This document shows positions 25,834-35,900 of a DNA stretch of 64,000 bases, piece by piece. The stretch lies in contig NZ_QXIR01000004.1 in NCBI RefSeq assembly GCF_003581585.1, positions 1 through 64,000 of the forward strand, read 5' to 3'. The position numbers and the translations under genes are program-made. Position 1 is the first letter of the stretch, and each line of letters opens with the position of its first letter. The DNA is from Bacillus salacetis. Its GTDB lineage: Bacteria > Bacillota > Bacilli > Bacillales > Bacillaceae_B. A model generated the notes under the pieces. The model searched no databases. It saw only the letters and a program-made list of their open reading frames with translations, and was not told the origin of the DNA.

Positions 25834-26833
25834 AAAAGATTTAGAGAAATCATTAAATGAATTTCATAATACCGACCTCAGTTTCACTAAAGAGGACAGG
25901 AAAAAGGTTTTTCAAAAAATTGAAGAGGAACAGATGAGTAAGCCAACAAGCTTCTTCCGGATATTCCGGCAGCGTACCGTTCCGTTAATGGCGATGGCAG
26001 TCCTTCTGACACTTTCAATCGTCCTAGGCTATTCGCTGATCGGCACCGAAACCGCCAGGAATGCTGACCAGTCTGAAAAACTTACAGCAATGGAACAGGG
26101 CCAATTCAGTTCACTATTACTGTCACTGATAAATGAAGACAATATGACAGATTTGAATTTGCTCATCACCTATGATAATCAAAAAGGCAGCATAAATATG
26201 ACATCCCTGCCAAGTGAATTGGCTGTTCCTTTCACGTCACAGGGGGAAGAATTGGAAAGCCGGGAAAGGTTGACCCACATATTTGCTTACGGTAATGGCG
26301 GGAAATCACTCAAGGATGCTGTTTCCAAAGCATTGGATCTGCCGATCGATTATTATGCAGCTGTGAAGTCGGACGAATTTGAAGCAATGCTGAACACCAT
26401 TGGGGAAACCCTTTATAATCTGGATGAAAACAAAATTTTGCTGTCGTTGGATAGTGAGCAAATTAAACTCAGGAAAGGTACTAACTATCTTGATGGACAT
26501 GAAGCTGTGGCACTGATGTCTGCGCGCAGTACTTCCAATGAGCCTTCTAATGACTGGAATGAACGTGACCGCCTGGGTCTTGCAGAAGAAGTCCTGAAAA
26601 ATACCCTGACCCATTTACCTCCTAAAAGTGCGAATGCCATTCTGCAAAGTACTGAGACAAATGGCGATCTGTCCAAAATAATATCAGATTTGGCATCTAC
26701 AAAACTAAATAGCTTAAAGACGGTTCTAATTGCGGAAAAGTTGGATCCGGTATCTATTGACAGTAATTACTATCTTCAGTTTAAAGAAGGTGCTGAGGAG
26801 AAGATTAAAGACGAGTTAATATCATTTGATTAA
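25826..26833 (+). CDS. Membrane anti-sigma-like protein with an LCP-like outer domain
   Basis: 335 residues: a cytoplasmic N-terminal segment of about 50 residues, one membrane helix (PLMAMAVLLTLSIVLGYSL) and a large outer domain. The outer domain keeps the order of the LytR-CpsA-Psr fold: LTHIFAYGNGGKSLKDAVSK, then LDLPIDYYAAVKSDEFEAML, then LDGHEAVALMSARS and ERDRLGLAEEVLKN. The catalytic Arg/Asp pattern looks degenerate. LCP enzymes attach polymers to peptidoglycan; here the domain more likely senses envelope state and controls the adjacent sigma factor. That role is inferred. Confidence 0.75.
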   Translation: MNEKDLEKSLNEFHNTDLSFTKEDRKKVFQKIEEEQMSKPTSFFRIFRQRTVPLMAMAVLLTLSIVLGYSLIGTETARNADQSEKLTAMEQGQFSSLLLSLINEDNMTDLNLLITYDNQKGSINMTSLPSELAVPFTSQGEELESRERLTHIFAYGNGGKSLKDAVSKALDLPIDYYAAVKSDEFEAMLNTIGETLYNLDENKILLSLDSEQIKLRKGTNYLDGHEAVALMSARSTSNEPSNDWNERDRLGLAEEVLKNTLTHLPPKSANAILQSTETNGDLSKIISDLASTKLNSLKTVLIAEKLDPVSIDSNYYLQFKEGAEEKIKDELISFD

Positions 26834-26851
26834 GGATAGTAGGGAATCCTG

Positions 26852-26887
26852 AATACCCCTGGGCGCTTATTGCCCAGGGTATTTTTT
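26852..26887 (+). terminator. Rho-independent terminator of the first sigma operon
   Basis: Stem ACCCCTGGGC paired with GCCCAGGGT, loop GCTTATT type, then six T. Confidence 0.93.
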
Positions 26888-27121
26888 CTGTCCTCGTGTC
26901 AGGGCTGGGCTCAATAGTATGAAATTGAGCATGACTCAACAGGATGAAGTCTGTCAGCAGGGGACTCCTATAAAGGATGTTCATTTATTATGTAGAATAG
27001 ATGGTAAGGAGATAAATTCGATTTCTTATATAAAATATTTTTGAATTATTTTAATAAACACCGAACTACTTTCCTGTTAAGAAAGTAATACAGATAAATG
27101 CAAGGGCAAAAGGGGGATGGC

Positions 27122-27664
27122 ATGGGCCTGCAACTTAGTGAATCAGAAGCTGAAAGATTATTTAATGAATACAAAGATTATGTATATAGGACTGCACTAA
27201 TGCTGACAAGGTCGAGAAGCCTGGCGGATGATATCACACAAGAGACCTTCATCAGGGTCCTGACGAAGTACCATACATATGACCAAAATCGTCCATTGAA
27301 ACCCTGGATTTATACAATCTCCATTAATGCAGCCAGGTCAATGATGAGGAAGCAGAAATGGATCAATACCTTTTCACTTTTTACAGATGTGATTGAAGAC
27401 GACCAAATCAATTCGATAGAAGCAACATTCATGAAAAATGAAGAAGTGAAAGAGCTTTGGGATGCAGTGAAAAAGCTCTCCATGAAAAGCAGTGAGATCC
27501 TCATCCTTCATTTCTACCTGGGATTTACTTTGAAAGAATCAGCAGAAGTGTTAAGAATACCCGAGGGTACGGCCAAATCAAGGCTGAATACGGCACTGAA
27601 TCAACTTCGCCGTCAGGGGATCAACAAGTATGAATTAGCTGGAGGCGATTCGATTGAATGGTGA
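27122..27664 (+). CDS. ECF RNA polymerase sigma factor
   Basis: 180 residues from the ATG 5 bases after AAAAGGGGG. Region 2 reads ADDITQETFIRVLTKYHTYD and PWIYTISINAARSMMRKQKW; region 4 reads LKESAEVLRIPEGTAKSRLN. It is distinct from the sigma factor at 25309. The anti-sigma-like gene overlaps its end by 11 bases, and two permease genes follow, so it probably drives its own operon. Confidence 0.92.
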   Translation: MGLQLSESEAERLFNEYKDYVYRTALMLTRSRSLADDITQETFIRVLTKYHTYDQNRPLKPWIYTISINAARSMMRKQKWINTFSLFTDVIEDDQINSIEATFMKNEEVKELWDAVKKLSMKSSEILILHFYLGFTLKESAEVLRIPEGTAKSRLNTALNQLRRQGINKYELAGGDSIEW

Positions 27665-28328
27665 AAAGGTTTCACAACTCTTTAAAGAAATTGATCAAAA
27701 AGAATACACATCAATCGAATTTGAGACTGTCTGGAGGAAGTCCAACAGGCGTGGCTGGATAAACAGGTATTCCCACTCATTGAAACACAACCTTGCCATC
27801 CTGTGCACTTTATTGATCCTGGCTCCTGTCATAGGGAGTTTGATTGTCAACAGTCCGGGTTCAGAAATGGATTCTGATGAAGCGGACTTTCATAACAAAC
27901 AGGATGTGATCCATGGCCAAACTAAAAGGATTGAAGGGAAAGCAGTCATTAACGGGAAAGCCTCTCTTCCTGAAGGATCAATCATACAGATTAAGCTGAT
28001 GAAACGTGATAATGAAAAGGTCATTGAAGAAAAGGAGGTCACAGTTGGCAAAGTGGGGACTTTCTCGGAATCTTTCTTAGTTCCAGAAGGGAAAGCCGAC
28101 TATGTCGTTATGCTGGAATTATACCCTCATCTTCAGCCCAAAAGTATTCAGGAAGTGATCGGTGGAAAAGGTGAAAATTTATACAGCAGCAGCCAGGTGA
28201 ACGGTGTATACCACTATTTCATGGACCAAGAGCTTTATACAGGGATCCGTTTGTATGGGGAGGCCGATAGAGAATATCTTAATCAGGACAAAACTATGTT
28301 TGGCAGTTTGAAAAGCGCATTGCCATAA
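27654..28328 (+). CDS. Single-pass anti-sigma-like membrane protein
   Basis: 224 residues from a TTG supported by GGAGG at a spacing of 8. About 45 cytoplasmic residues (SQLFKEIDQKEYTSIEFETV) precede one helix (LAILCTLLILAPVIGSLIV), followed by an outer domain with a beta-sandwich look (GKAVINGKASLPEGSIIQI). No zinc-finger ZAS motif (HxxxCxxC) is seen, so it is not a classical zinc anti-sigma. Its position, overlapping the sigma gene, is the main argument. It may sense an envelope signal. Confidence 0.75.
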   Translation: MNGEKVSQLFKEIDQKEYTSIEFETVWRKSNRRGWINRYSHSLKHNLAILCTLLILAPVIGSLIVNSPGSEMDSDEADFHNKQDVIHGQTKRIEGKAVINGKASLPEGSIIQIKLMKRDNEKVIEEKEVTVGKVGTFSESFLVPEGKADYVVMLELYPHLQPKSIQEVIGGKGENLYSSSQVNGVYHYFMDQELYTGIRLYGEADREYLNQDKTMFGSLKSALP

Positions 28329-28341
28329 AAGGGGGGACATA

Positions 28342-29214
28342 ATGAAAATCGTTCAGAGGATGATTTATTTTTTAATATCCATAGCAGGAATCATCCTTGC
28401 CGGCGGACTTCCTTCCTTGCTGGCAGGGCTGAATGATAAAAAACTCTATACCGGACATTATTGGAGGGATATAAATGAAATAATAAATGCGCTGATGCAT
28501 CCGGGATCGCTGAAATATACGATCATTGGCGGGCAGAAGGAAAGGGATCTGTTTCCTTATTTATTTGATCCTATTTTCTATTCTTTGACAGTGCTTTTTG
28601 CATCGTTCTTCCTGGCGCTTTGCCTGGCGCTCGTGTTAACAATCGTTACGATGCTATTCCCCGTTCGGATTCGGAACAGGATCAAACTTACCTTTTATTT
28701 ATTAGAGTCCCTGCCTGACCTGCTCATAATCATGGTAATTCAGCTTGCGATAATCTCCTTTTATAAAAAATCGGGTATACTCCTTTTCAATACCGCATCC
28801 ACTTATGACGATAAAGCCTATCTGCTTCCAATTTTAATTCTTGCCATCCTTCCTGCTGTGCAGCTTTTTCGGATGACTATCGTCTCGTTTGAATCTGAAG
28901 TCGAGAAGGATTATGTTCTGCTGGCCAGGTCGATCGGCATCGGAAAACTGATGATCCTTGTTGTCCATGTCCTGAGGAATGCCATTATCAGTGTCTTCTT
29001 TCAATCTAAAAAGACAGTATGGTTCATGCTTTCCAACTTGTTTGTCATAGAACTTCTATTCAATATCCCAGGGATCACAAGATTCTTGATGTCTACCATG
29101 CAGCCGGTATTATTCGTGCTCTCGATCTTATCGATTTTTATTCCGTTATTCATTTTCTATAATGCCGGAGAAATGATTCTTGCCAAAAAAGCCAACAGAG
29201 GGGAGGAGATGTAA
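28342..29214 (+). CDS. ABC transporter permease, OppB/DppB-like
   Basis: 290 residues, six or so membrane helices. The C-terminal part has the layout of the peptide/nickel permeases: a loop ending LARSIGIGKLMILVVHVLRN (the EAA-type coupling region) and FVIELLFNIPGITRFL. The N-terminal region is more diverged than in true OppB. AAAGGGGGG precedes the ATG, and the stop overlaps the OppC-like gene by one base. No ATPase or binding protein lies in the operon. Confidence 0.85.
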   Translation: MKIVQRMIYFLISIAGIILAGGLPSLLAGLNDKKLYTGHYWRDINEIINALMHPGSLKYTIIGGQKERDLFPYLFDPIFYSLTVLFASFFLALCLALVLTIVTMLFPVRIRNRIKLTFYLLESLPDLLIIMVIQLAIISFYKKSGILLFNTASTYDDKAYLLPILILAILPAVQLFRMTIVSFESEVEKDYVLLARSIGIGKLMILVVHVLRNAIISVFFQSKKTVWFMLSNLFVIELLFNIPGITRFLMSTMQPVLFVLSILSIFIPLFIFYNAGEMILAKKANRGEEM

Positions 29215-30218
29215 TGAAAAGAAGCATTTGGAGACATCCCTTTTTCCTGACCGGCTTTATCTTTATCGCTGTTCTGCTGATTGCCAGCTTTGCCTATAGT
29301 TTTCTATGGGGAGATGAAGTACGGAAACTTTATTATATTTCGGTGGATAGTGTGCCTGTAGAGTCAGCGCCTATTTCGCCTAAATGGGAATTTCCGTTTG
29401 GAACGGACCCGCTTGGCCTTGATATGCTGGGAAAAGTGATTATCGGTGCAAAATATACTATTATCGCAGCACTTGCAATAGGATTTCTTCGTGTGTTCAT
29501 CTCTCTTCCGCTGAGCTTCGTCTTAGGGGTGTACTTTCAGAAGTACAGGAAATATTATAATGGAACTGTGGACTCCTTTCATTATATTCCTTTCTCGATC
29601 CTTGCTTACTTTCTGCTGTATCCCGTTCTGTGGGAGCCTTTCGAGGGCTTTTCCACATCAATGCCTGAACGTTTTTTTATTGAAATCACTGTATTGACAG
29701 TGTTGATCGTACCTATCATTTCCTCACTCCTTGGGAATGAAATTGCACATGTGTATAAGAGTGAATTCATCCTCAGTGCCCAGGTGATGGGAGCGGGCAG
29801 GTTTCGTATCATACTTAAGCACATTCTTCCTGCGATAAGGGAAAAACTGGTCATTCTATTCGGCCAGCAGGTGATGCAGACGCTTATCGTTTTTATTCAT
29901 TTAGGTTTATTGAAGTTGTTTCTGGGAGGTACCGATGTCGATTACCAACTGGTGCACGATCCGCCAAAGTCCATGACAATGGAATGGTCAGGTCTGATAG
30001 GAGACACCTTTCGTTACCTGCAGGGTGCACCATGGGTCCCTTTAACCCCCATACTCTTTTTTGCAGCAACGATGTTTGCCGTTGCATTGATGATGGAAGG
30101 ATACATACAGGCGACTTCAGGTTACTCCTATTACGGAAAAAGGATCAAGGAGAAAGTGTCAAGAGTTCATGAAGAAGAGGATAGGAAAATTAAAAACGGA
30201 GATTTCACAAGAGTTTAA
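29214..30218 (+). CDS. ABC transporter permease, OppC/DppC-like
   Basis: 334 residues. Typical OppC features: an N-terminal helix, then FPFGTDPLGLDMLGKVIIGA (family GTDxxGRD-like) and the coupling segment SAQVMGAGRFRIILKHILP. It pairs with the OppB-like gene before it. Both lack an ATPase and a substrate-binding protein here, so they either borrow a partner encoded elsewhere or act as a sensor for the sigma/anti-sigma pair upstream. The latter is inference. Confidence 0.85.
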   Translation: MKRSIWRHPFFLTGFIFIAVLLIASFAYSFLWGDEVRKLYYISVDSVPVESAPISPKWEFPFGTDPLGLDMLGKVIIGAKYTIIAALAIGFLRVFISLPLSFVLGVYFQKYRKYYNGTVDSFHYIPFSILAYFLLYPVLWEPFEGFSTSMPERFFIEITVLTVLIVPIISSLLGNEIAHVYKSEFILSAQVMGAGRFRIILKHILPAIREKLVILFGQQVMQTLIVFIHLGLLKLFLGGTDVDYQLVHDPPKSMTMEWSGLIGDTFRYLQGAPWVPLTPILFFAATMFAVALMMEGYIQATSGYSYYGKRIKEKVSRVHEEEDRKIKNGDFTRV

Positions 30219-30350
30219 TTATAGCTTATTGGAGTGACGTTCTTCCTGGAGGCGTCTCTTTTTTATATTTTTCTTTCTTTAAGAACATATGAATTTCGAA
30301 TTTTTTGAAACATTTTGTGGCTCGGTTTCGTCTTACAGGGGGTGAGATAA

Positions 30351-30722
30351 ATGAAATTCATTTTATTTATAATTATGGTGTTTGCTGTCTTTGGGATCCT
30401 CAACAAACTGTTGGGGAAATGGCTCGGGAAGGATGAACGGAAGATTGCAGACACAGAAGGGAAAATGCTCGACCGCTGGGGAAGGGGCGCTCTTCTGTTG
30501 ATTTTTCTTTTTATCCTGACAAGGGTCAATGATATGCCGGACGCAAATGCCGTCATGGGATTGTACTGGCTGATTTTCATTATCCTAATATTCGGTTTTC
30601 AATCCTTTATGGAATGGAAGTACTTGAAAGGTTCAAAGGAATACATAAAGACCCTGATTTTCTTAGGTTTGGCTTTATCTTTTCTCGGGTTGCTATATGC
30701 TTTTCGATCTTTGCTTGTTTAA
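30351..30722 (+). CDS. DUF4181-like membrane protein
   Basis: 123 residues with four hydrophobic segments. The opening FILFIIMVFAVFGILNKLLG and the motif TEGKMLDRWGRGALL match the Bacillus DUF4181 family as I recall it. Function unknown. A strong GGGGGTGAG precedes the ATG; a 45-codon membrane-protein gene follows 17 bases downstream. Confidence 0.78.
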   Translation: MKFILFIIMVFAVFGILNKLLGKWLGKDERKIADTEGKMLDRWGRGALLLIFLFILTRVNDMPDANAVMGLYWLIFIILIFGFQSFMEWKYLKGSKEYIKTLIFLGLALSFLGLLYAFRSLLV

Positions 30723-30739
30723 CATAGGGGGACTCGTCC

Positions 30740-30877
30740 ATGCTCATTTTCGTACCTGTACTGTTTATTATGATAACGTTATTTTCAATTGAAGTGACGC
30801 TGAGGAAAACGGCAAAACAGAATGAGGAAATGATAGAGTTGTTAAAAGGGCTGCAGGACATGCAGGAGAAGGAGTAA
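30740..30877 (+). CDS. Small membrane protein, 45 aa
   Basis: A short gene with an N-terminal membrane helix (LIFVPVLFIMITLFSIEV) and a charged helical tail (KQNEEMIELLKGLQDMQEKE). AGGGGG stands 8 bases before the ATG and it follows the DUF4181-like gene closely, so it is probably translated from the same transcript. Its layout (helix plus amphipathic tail) resembles the small DUF4083-like protein at 45850. Confidence 0.65.
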   Translation: MLIFVPVLFIMITLFSIEVTLRKTAKQNEEMIELLKGLQDMQEKE

Positions 30878-31016
30878 AAGCATCCGGCAGCAAATAAAGT
30901 ATTCAATCCACCGCTCACCTGAAGCTTCCTTTTATTAGCGGGAATGCTTTGCGTGACCACGGAGTCACTTCGGCAAATCTCTTTTCCCAAAACAGCGGGG
31001 AACCTAAAATTTAAGA

Positions 31017-31592
31017 ATGAGAGGTAATGATTTGGAAGTATTTACATATAAAACAGAAGCAAAGAGGCTTATGGTAAGACCACTGAAAGAAGAGGATTAC
31101 CAAGGCTGGTATAAGGGATTCAATGAAAGAATGCCTTCACAGCACAGACATGACCCAGGAAAATTGGATATGAGTGAATGTACGGAAGAATGGTTTGCAT
31201 CCCTCGTTCACAATCATCAGAAACTGGCTGCAGGGGATGATGCCTATATCTTTGGTGTTTTTCATAAAGAGAGCGGCGGACATATGGGAATGATAGATTT
31301 TTCCACTTTGGCAAGGAACGATTTTCAATGGGGCCGGATCGGTTATACCATCCATAACCAATACTGGGGCCAGGGGTATGGCAGGGAGGCGGTGGAAGCT
31401 GCTATGCAAATTGCCTTGACTGAACTCGGCTACCACCGGATAGAAGCTCATATCAATCTAGATAATTCAGCTTCCATCAAACTGGCAGAAGGCATCGGGA
31501 TGGAGTATGAGTGTACTCGAAAAGGCTTCATTTATGAATTCGGAGAATGGACGGATAACCTGATCTATTACAAGAATGCTGTACAAAGGTGA
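31017..31592 (+). CDS. GNAT acetyltransferase, RimJ/RimL type
   Basis: 191 residues as given. Motif A is IGYTIHNQYWGQGYGREAVE, followed by HRIEAHINLDNSASIKLAEG. The annotated ATG lacks a ribosome binding site; a TTG at 31032 preceded by GAGAGGT may be the true start (LEVFTYKTEAKRL). It is a single gene. Confidence 0.88.
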   Translation: MRGNDLEVFTYKTEAKRLMVRPLKEEDYQGWYKGFNERMPSQHRHDPGKLDMSECTEEWFASLVHNHQKLAAGDDAYIFGVFHKESGGHMGMIDFSTLARNDFQWGRIGYTIHNQYWGQGYGREAVEAAMQIALTELGYHRIEAHINLDNSASIKLAEGIGMEYECTRKGFIYEFGEWTDNLIYYKNAVQR

Positions 31593-31680
31593 AAATGGAT
31601 TATTCTTAAGAGTCAGTCAACTTATTGATCTCTTGTAGTACAATGGTAAATAAGAAAACCAGGAAAGCCGGTGACAAGTT

Positions 31681-32523
31681 TTGGATTTCATAAAATCTAT
31701 GGCCATGAAACCGAAAAAACGTTCCAATCTCAGGATTCAGTTCGGCACAGCTTATTACCGGGCAAAACGGCATGTGGAGTGGATCACATCAGCAGAAACA
31801 TTTGCCGGAACTCGAAAGATGGAATTACTTCCGGCTGAGGTCTTCAAGCATCAATCCCTCCTGTTCAGAAAACTCAAGGATGTCGATATGTGGTATCAGT
31901 ATAACAAGGTGGAAAACTTGAAGATAGCCGTGAAGGAGCTGAATGGGATTGTCATTCAGCCGGATGAAACATTTTCATATTGGAAGCTGCTCGGTAATAC
32001 CACCAAACGAAAAGGCTATGTTGAAGCCATGATCCTGCACTATGGTTCTTTCAAGCCGGGCATAGGGGGAGGTCTCTGCCAGTTGTCCAACTTGATATAT
32101 TGGATGACGCTTCATACACCGCTAACTGTTACGGAACGCCATCGCCACAGCTATGACGTTTTTCCGGATTCCAATAGGACACAGCCCTTCGGCAGCGGTG
32201 CGACCTGTTTTTATAATTATTTGGATTTGCAAATCAAGAATACGACTGATCAGGCTTACCAGCTGCATCTCTTTCTCACCGATACTCATTTGGTTGGTGA
32301 GTGGAGAACAGAGCACAAATCTGTCAATTCATATGAAGTGTATGAAAAGGATCACCTGATTACATATGAACATTGGGGCGGCTATATCCGCCATAACCGC
32401 TTATATAGGAAAGTTTTTAATTCCACCGGAAAAATGGTTGATGATCAATATATAACAGAAAATCACGCATTGATGATGTATGAACCTCTGCTGGAACAGA
32501 AAGAAGCTATAGTGAATCAATGA
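31681..32523 (+). CDS. VanW-family protein
   Basis: 280 residues. The VanW core is clear: ETFSYWKLLGNTTKRKGYVE, then GIGGGLCQLSNLIYWM and TERHRHSYDVFP. The family is found near vancomycin-resistance genes and widely in bacilli; its biochemical role is not established. The start is TTG with a weak AGGAAAG/CGGTGA region upstream. The stop is followed by a small membrane-protein gene. Confidence 0.88.
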   Translation: MDFIKSMAMKPKKRSNLRIQFGTAYYRAKRHVEWITSAETFAGTRKMELLPAEVFKHQSLLFRKLKDVDMWYQYNKVENLKIAVKELNGIVIQPDETFSYWKLLGNTTKRKGYVEAMILHYGSFKPGIGGGLCQLSNLIYWMTLHTPLTVTERHRHSYDVFPDSNRTQPFGSGATCFYNYLDLQIKNTTDQAYQLHLFLTDTHLVGEWRTEHKSVNSYEVYEKDHLITYEHWGGYIRHNRLYRKVFNSTGKMVDDQYITENHALMMYEPLLEQKEAIVNQ

Positions 32524-32561
32524 TGACAAATGGTCAGGGTAAACAAACAAAGGGGATTTAC

Positions 32562-32777
32562 GTGGAAAATAAGAAGCTGCGAGCGGCCTGGATAGTCCTG
32601 AATCTATTGTGCTATGTCATGCTGGCGGGTGTGACATTGTTTGTTTGGCTGAATGCCGAAGGACTTGCTGAAATAAACCGCCTTTCCATCTGGGTAATCA
32701 TGCTTTTGTGTCTGCTCTTTGTTTCTGTTTTCGGAAGTGTGCAGATTGGCACCTGGATAAAAGCAGGAAAACTATGA
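32562..32777 (+). CDS. Small two-helix membrane protein
   Basis: 72 residues from a GTG 5-6 bases after AAAGGGGATT; the in-frame ATG at 32520 overlaps the VanW gene and lacks a site. Two helices (WIVLNLLCYVMLAGVTLFVW and IWVIMLLCLLFVSVFGSV). No family recognised. Confidence 0.65.
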   Translation: MENKKLRAAWIVLNLLCYVMLAGVTLFVWLNAEGLAEINRLSIWVIMLLCLLFVSVFGSVQIGTWIKAGKL

Positions 32778-32875
32778 TCGGGAAATGACTGTGAAATGGG
32801 AATATTTTTTAGCAGCCGTTCATAAAATCAGAAACTGGGAATGGATAAGGAATTTTTTGAAAGGGGGAGATGACA

Positions 32876-32941
32876 ATGATCAAGTATATGGATTTGACTC
32901 AGGAACGCAGTACAGAAAAGGATAGATCACAAACAACGTAA
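32876..32941 (+). CDS. Possible 21-residue leader peptide
   Basis: A short reading frame (MIKYMDLTQERSTEKDRSQT...) with a very strong AAAGGGGGAGATG site, ending 14 bases before the large GNAT-fusion gene. It could be a translated leader that tunes expression of that gene, or simply a chance frame in front of its own ribosome binding site. Confidence 0.35.
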   Translation: MIKYMDLTQERSTEKDRSQTT

Positions 32942-32955
32942 CTCAGGGGGATTCT

Positions 32956-35900
32956 ATGAAAACGACTGCAGAACAAATAAGAATAGTAGAATATCATGAA
33001 GGACTTGCAAAAGGAATAGCAAAAATGTGGAACGAAAGCAGGGAAAACTGGGGCGGGGATTCTGTTGTCATGACAGAACAGGATGTGAAGGAGAAAGAGG
33101 CAAACTCTACTAATCTTCACTTATTTTTAGCCATGGCTGAGGATGAAGTAGTAGGATACTGCGGACTCTCTCAATATCGCGAAGACACAGGGGCTCTATA
33201 TATCCCATTGTTAAATGTTCACCCGGACTATCAAGGGCTGAAAATCGGAAAACAGCTTGTCTTGAAAGCATTGGATAGGACAATAGAGTTAAAGTGGCCA
33301 CGCCTTGATTTATTCACATGGGCTGGCAATACAAAAGCGGTTCCTCTCTATAAGAAATGCGGTTTCTTTTGGGAGGAAAGAGATGATAGTACCCATTTGA
33401 TGAACTTCATCCCACTTGTGATGCAAATCGAATGGCTCCGCCCTTTCTTTGAAAAGCACGACTGGTATACGACGAGCCAGAGGGAGATCAATATTGAGCC
33501 TGATGGGTTCAAGGATAATGAGCACACCTATTATGAGTATAAATGGCAGGCGGGAGAAGAATTTGTCCGGGTGCAGATTGAGCGGACCGGACGCGGGATA
33601 CGCCTGATTGAAACGCAGGACTTATTGCTTGCAATGGAAGTGCCCGGGTTCAAGCTCCTGGAAAACGATCAGCATCCTGTAATCTATAAAATTATCAATA
33701 GGACGGGAAACCCATTCCTTGTATCTCTAGCTGGAAGTGCAGAGCCAGGTGTGGATCATTCATTCTCCCATTCTGTCACGGTAGAGAAAGAATGGACAGG
33801 GGAATTTCCAGTGAGTGTGACAGTCTCTGAAAGGGAACCAAGTCCTTGGAAGACCCATCCCGTTATCAGTGCTGTGATCCAGATTGATGGAAATCAGTTT
33901 CCATTAAAAGCAGGGGTTTTTCCAAAAAAGGCTGGGAAAGTATTTGTCCGTTCAACTAAACGTAATTGGAGAGCGGGACAAAACGGATTGGTGCACTTGG
34001 ATATTGAAAATCAACTGGATGAAGAGTGTACGTTCACGCTTCAATTGCCGGAAAACCAGATCCTTAATTGGGAAAGAACCGAAGTGGACTGCCTGTTGAA
34101 GGGGAAAGAAAAGACTTCCATCCCAGTTCCTGTAACACTTTTGAAAAATGGATTCTTATCAGAACAAGTTGAAGTGTCCGTCACTCGGGCCGATCATCAT
34201 CCTTTCAGGTTCAAAGCAAAGCTGACGCTCTCATTCCCGGGATTCGGGAGCAAGTTTGGCGGAGAATCCGAAGAAAAATGGTATGGATATAACGGCCCCT
34301 TTTTTGTGGAGATCGAAAAGCGCAATCATATTGTAAAAGTGGGAACCATCCACTCTTCCGGTGAAGCACTGACATTCTTTTCCCCAAAACTGGGAAAACC
34401 ATTCAGTGAAGAGTTTTCAAAGAAAGAAGCCTCAAATGTCGAGTTCATTGATATTGTTGAAGCCATGGTTATAAAGACCTCTTTGGAATCTGATGCGTTT
34501 CCATCACTAATATTGAATACCTATTTTAAATTATTCAGTGATGGCTATTTAGAAATCAGCCATGAAATTGTCAATATGGGAAGTGAAGCCCCTCAGGACG
34601 GATTCCTTTTACAGCCGGTGTATCCGGAATTAAAAAGCGCCGTGATTCCCCAAAAAGATGGTGTAATGGCAGGAACAGAGGCTGTCATCCCTTTCATTGA
34701 CTATATCAAGGATAAGGAAATTTCTGAAAATTGGATTTTTATTAAAGGCAATCAAGGGGAGACCACAGGATTGGCATGGCCCCCTGGAGCGACCGGAAGG
34801 AAAGATGATTGGCGTTTTGGGATTGAATATAGATTTGACCAACTGAAGCCGCTGGAAAAAACCTGTTTTGGTCCAATCGGGGTTGGCATCAATACTTCGC
34901 GGAATTGGAAACAGTGGCGTGAATTTGTTGAAGGGGAAGATGCTCCTGAGGTCAAAGAAATCCCGATGTATGATCTTCAGCCAAAGGACGGAAATTTCAT
35001 TTCAGCCGCCGGTGAAACTGTAGAATATTCATTCAAGTCAATGCTCACTCCTTATGTCCATGGAAGCGTTAAACTGAAAAGTGAGGGTGCGGTTATAGAA
35101 CGCCGTGTCCAAAAAGAGGATGAACTTTCAGGAATACCCCTGCAAATTGAACATCATTCACCGGGAATTAAGGTCATTGAGGGGAACTTCCGTAATCCTG
35201 GACAAACAGCGGCCTTTTCAACTATTCAACTGGTAAAGGGCGGAAAAGAGATTGAGATAGAAGAAGAGGGAGGAAATTGGAACATTGATAACGGGATCCT
35301 ATCCTTCAAAGCTTCCCCGGGATATTATCCTGGTATTTATTCTCTTTCTGTAAATGGAACGGAGACACTGCATAATCAATTTCCACATGCAGGACCAAAG
35401 GCTTGGTGGAATCCGTGGGGCGGAGGAATCCGTTATTTCTTCCAAAGTGTCAGCCCATACTCAATGATGAAAGAAGAAACAAGTATTGAGAAAGTGTCAC
35501 GGATCGATCAAAACGGCCATGAATGGAAAGGGATCTGCCTGACAACATCTTTTGCTGAACATGAAACAATGAAGGGCACTTTATTGAAGCAGTATGCCCT
35601 TACCCTGCCGGAAGTTCCAATCGTGGCTTGCTATGCAGAAGTGCATCAGAACTCCGGTCGGACATTCAACGGGGAGTTACTTGATATGGAGGCATTCTTC
35701 AAACCAGGTGAAGACCTTTCTTCGAGTTTCGCCAAGCTGCCGTCTGATGGAGTGTTTGAGAAGTATTACGCCGGCATCGAGGAATTCGTGCTGGGGGACA
35801 CAGATTATGTTACCGTTGGTTCAGATGACAGGGAAGACAAGATCACTCTCATTCATTCCCCTTCAAGGAAACTATCAGAACTGTACATGAACCAGGAAGT

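Noticed and set aside
30228-30268. Terminator after the OppC-like gene
   Set aside because: A T-run is present, but the stem (GAGTGACG with CGTCTC) is short and imperfect; left out of the feature list.
32785-32925. 46-codon frame beginning MTVKWEYFLAAVHK before the GNAT fusion
   Set aside because: Weak ribosome binding site and overlap with a shorter frame that has a much stronger one; not supportable.
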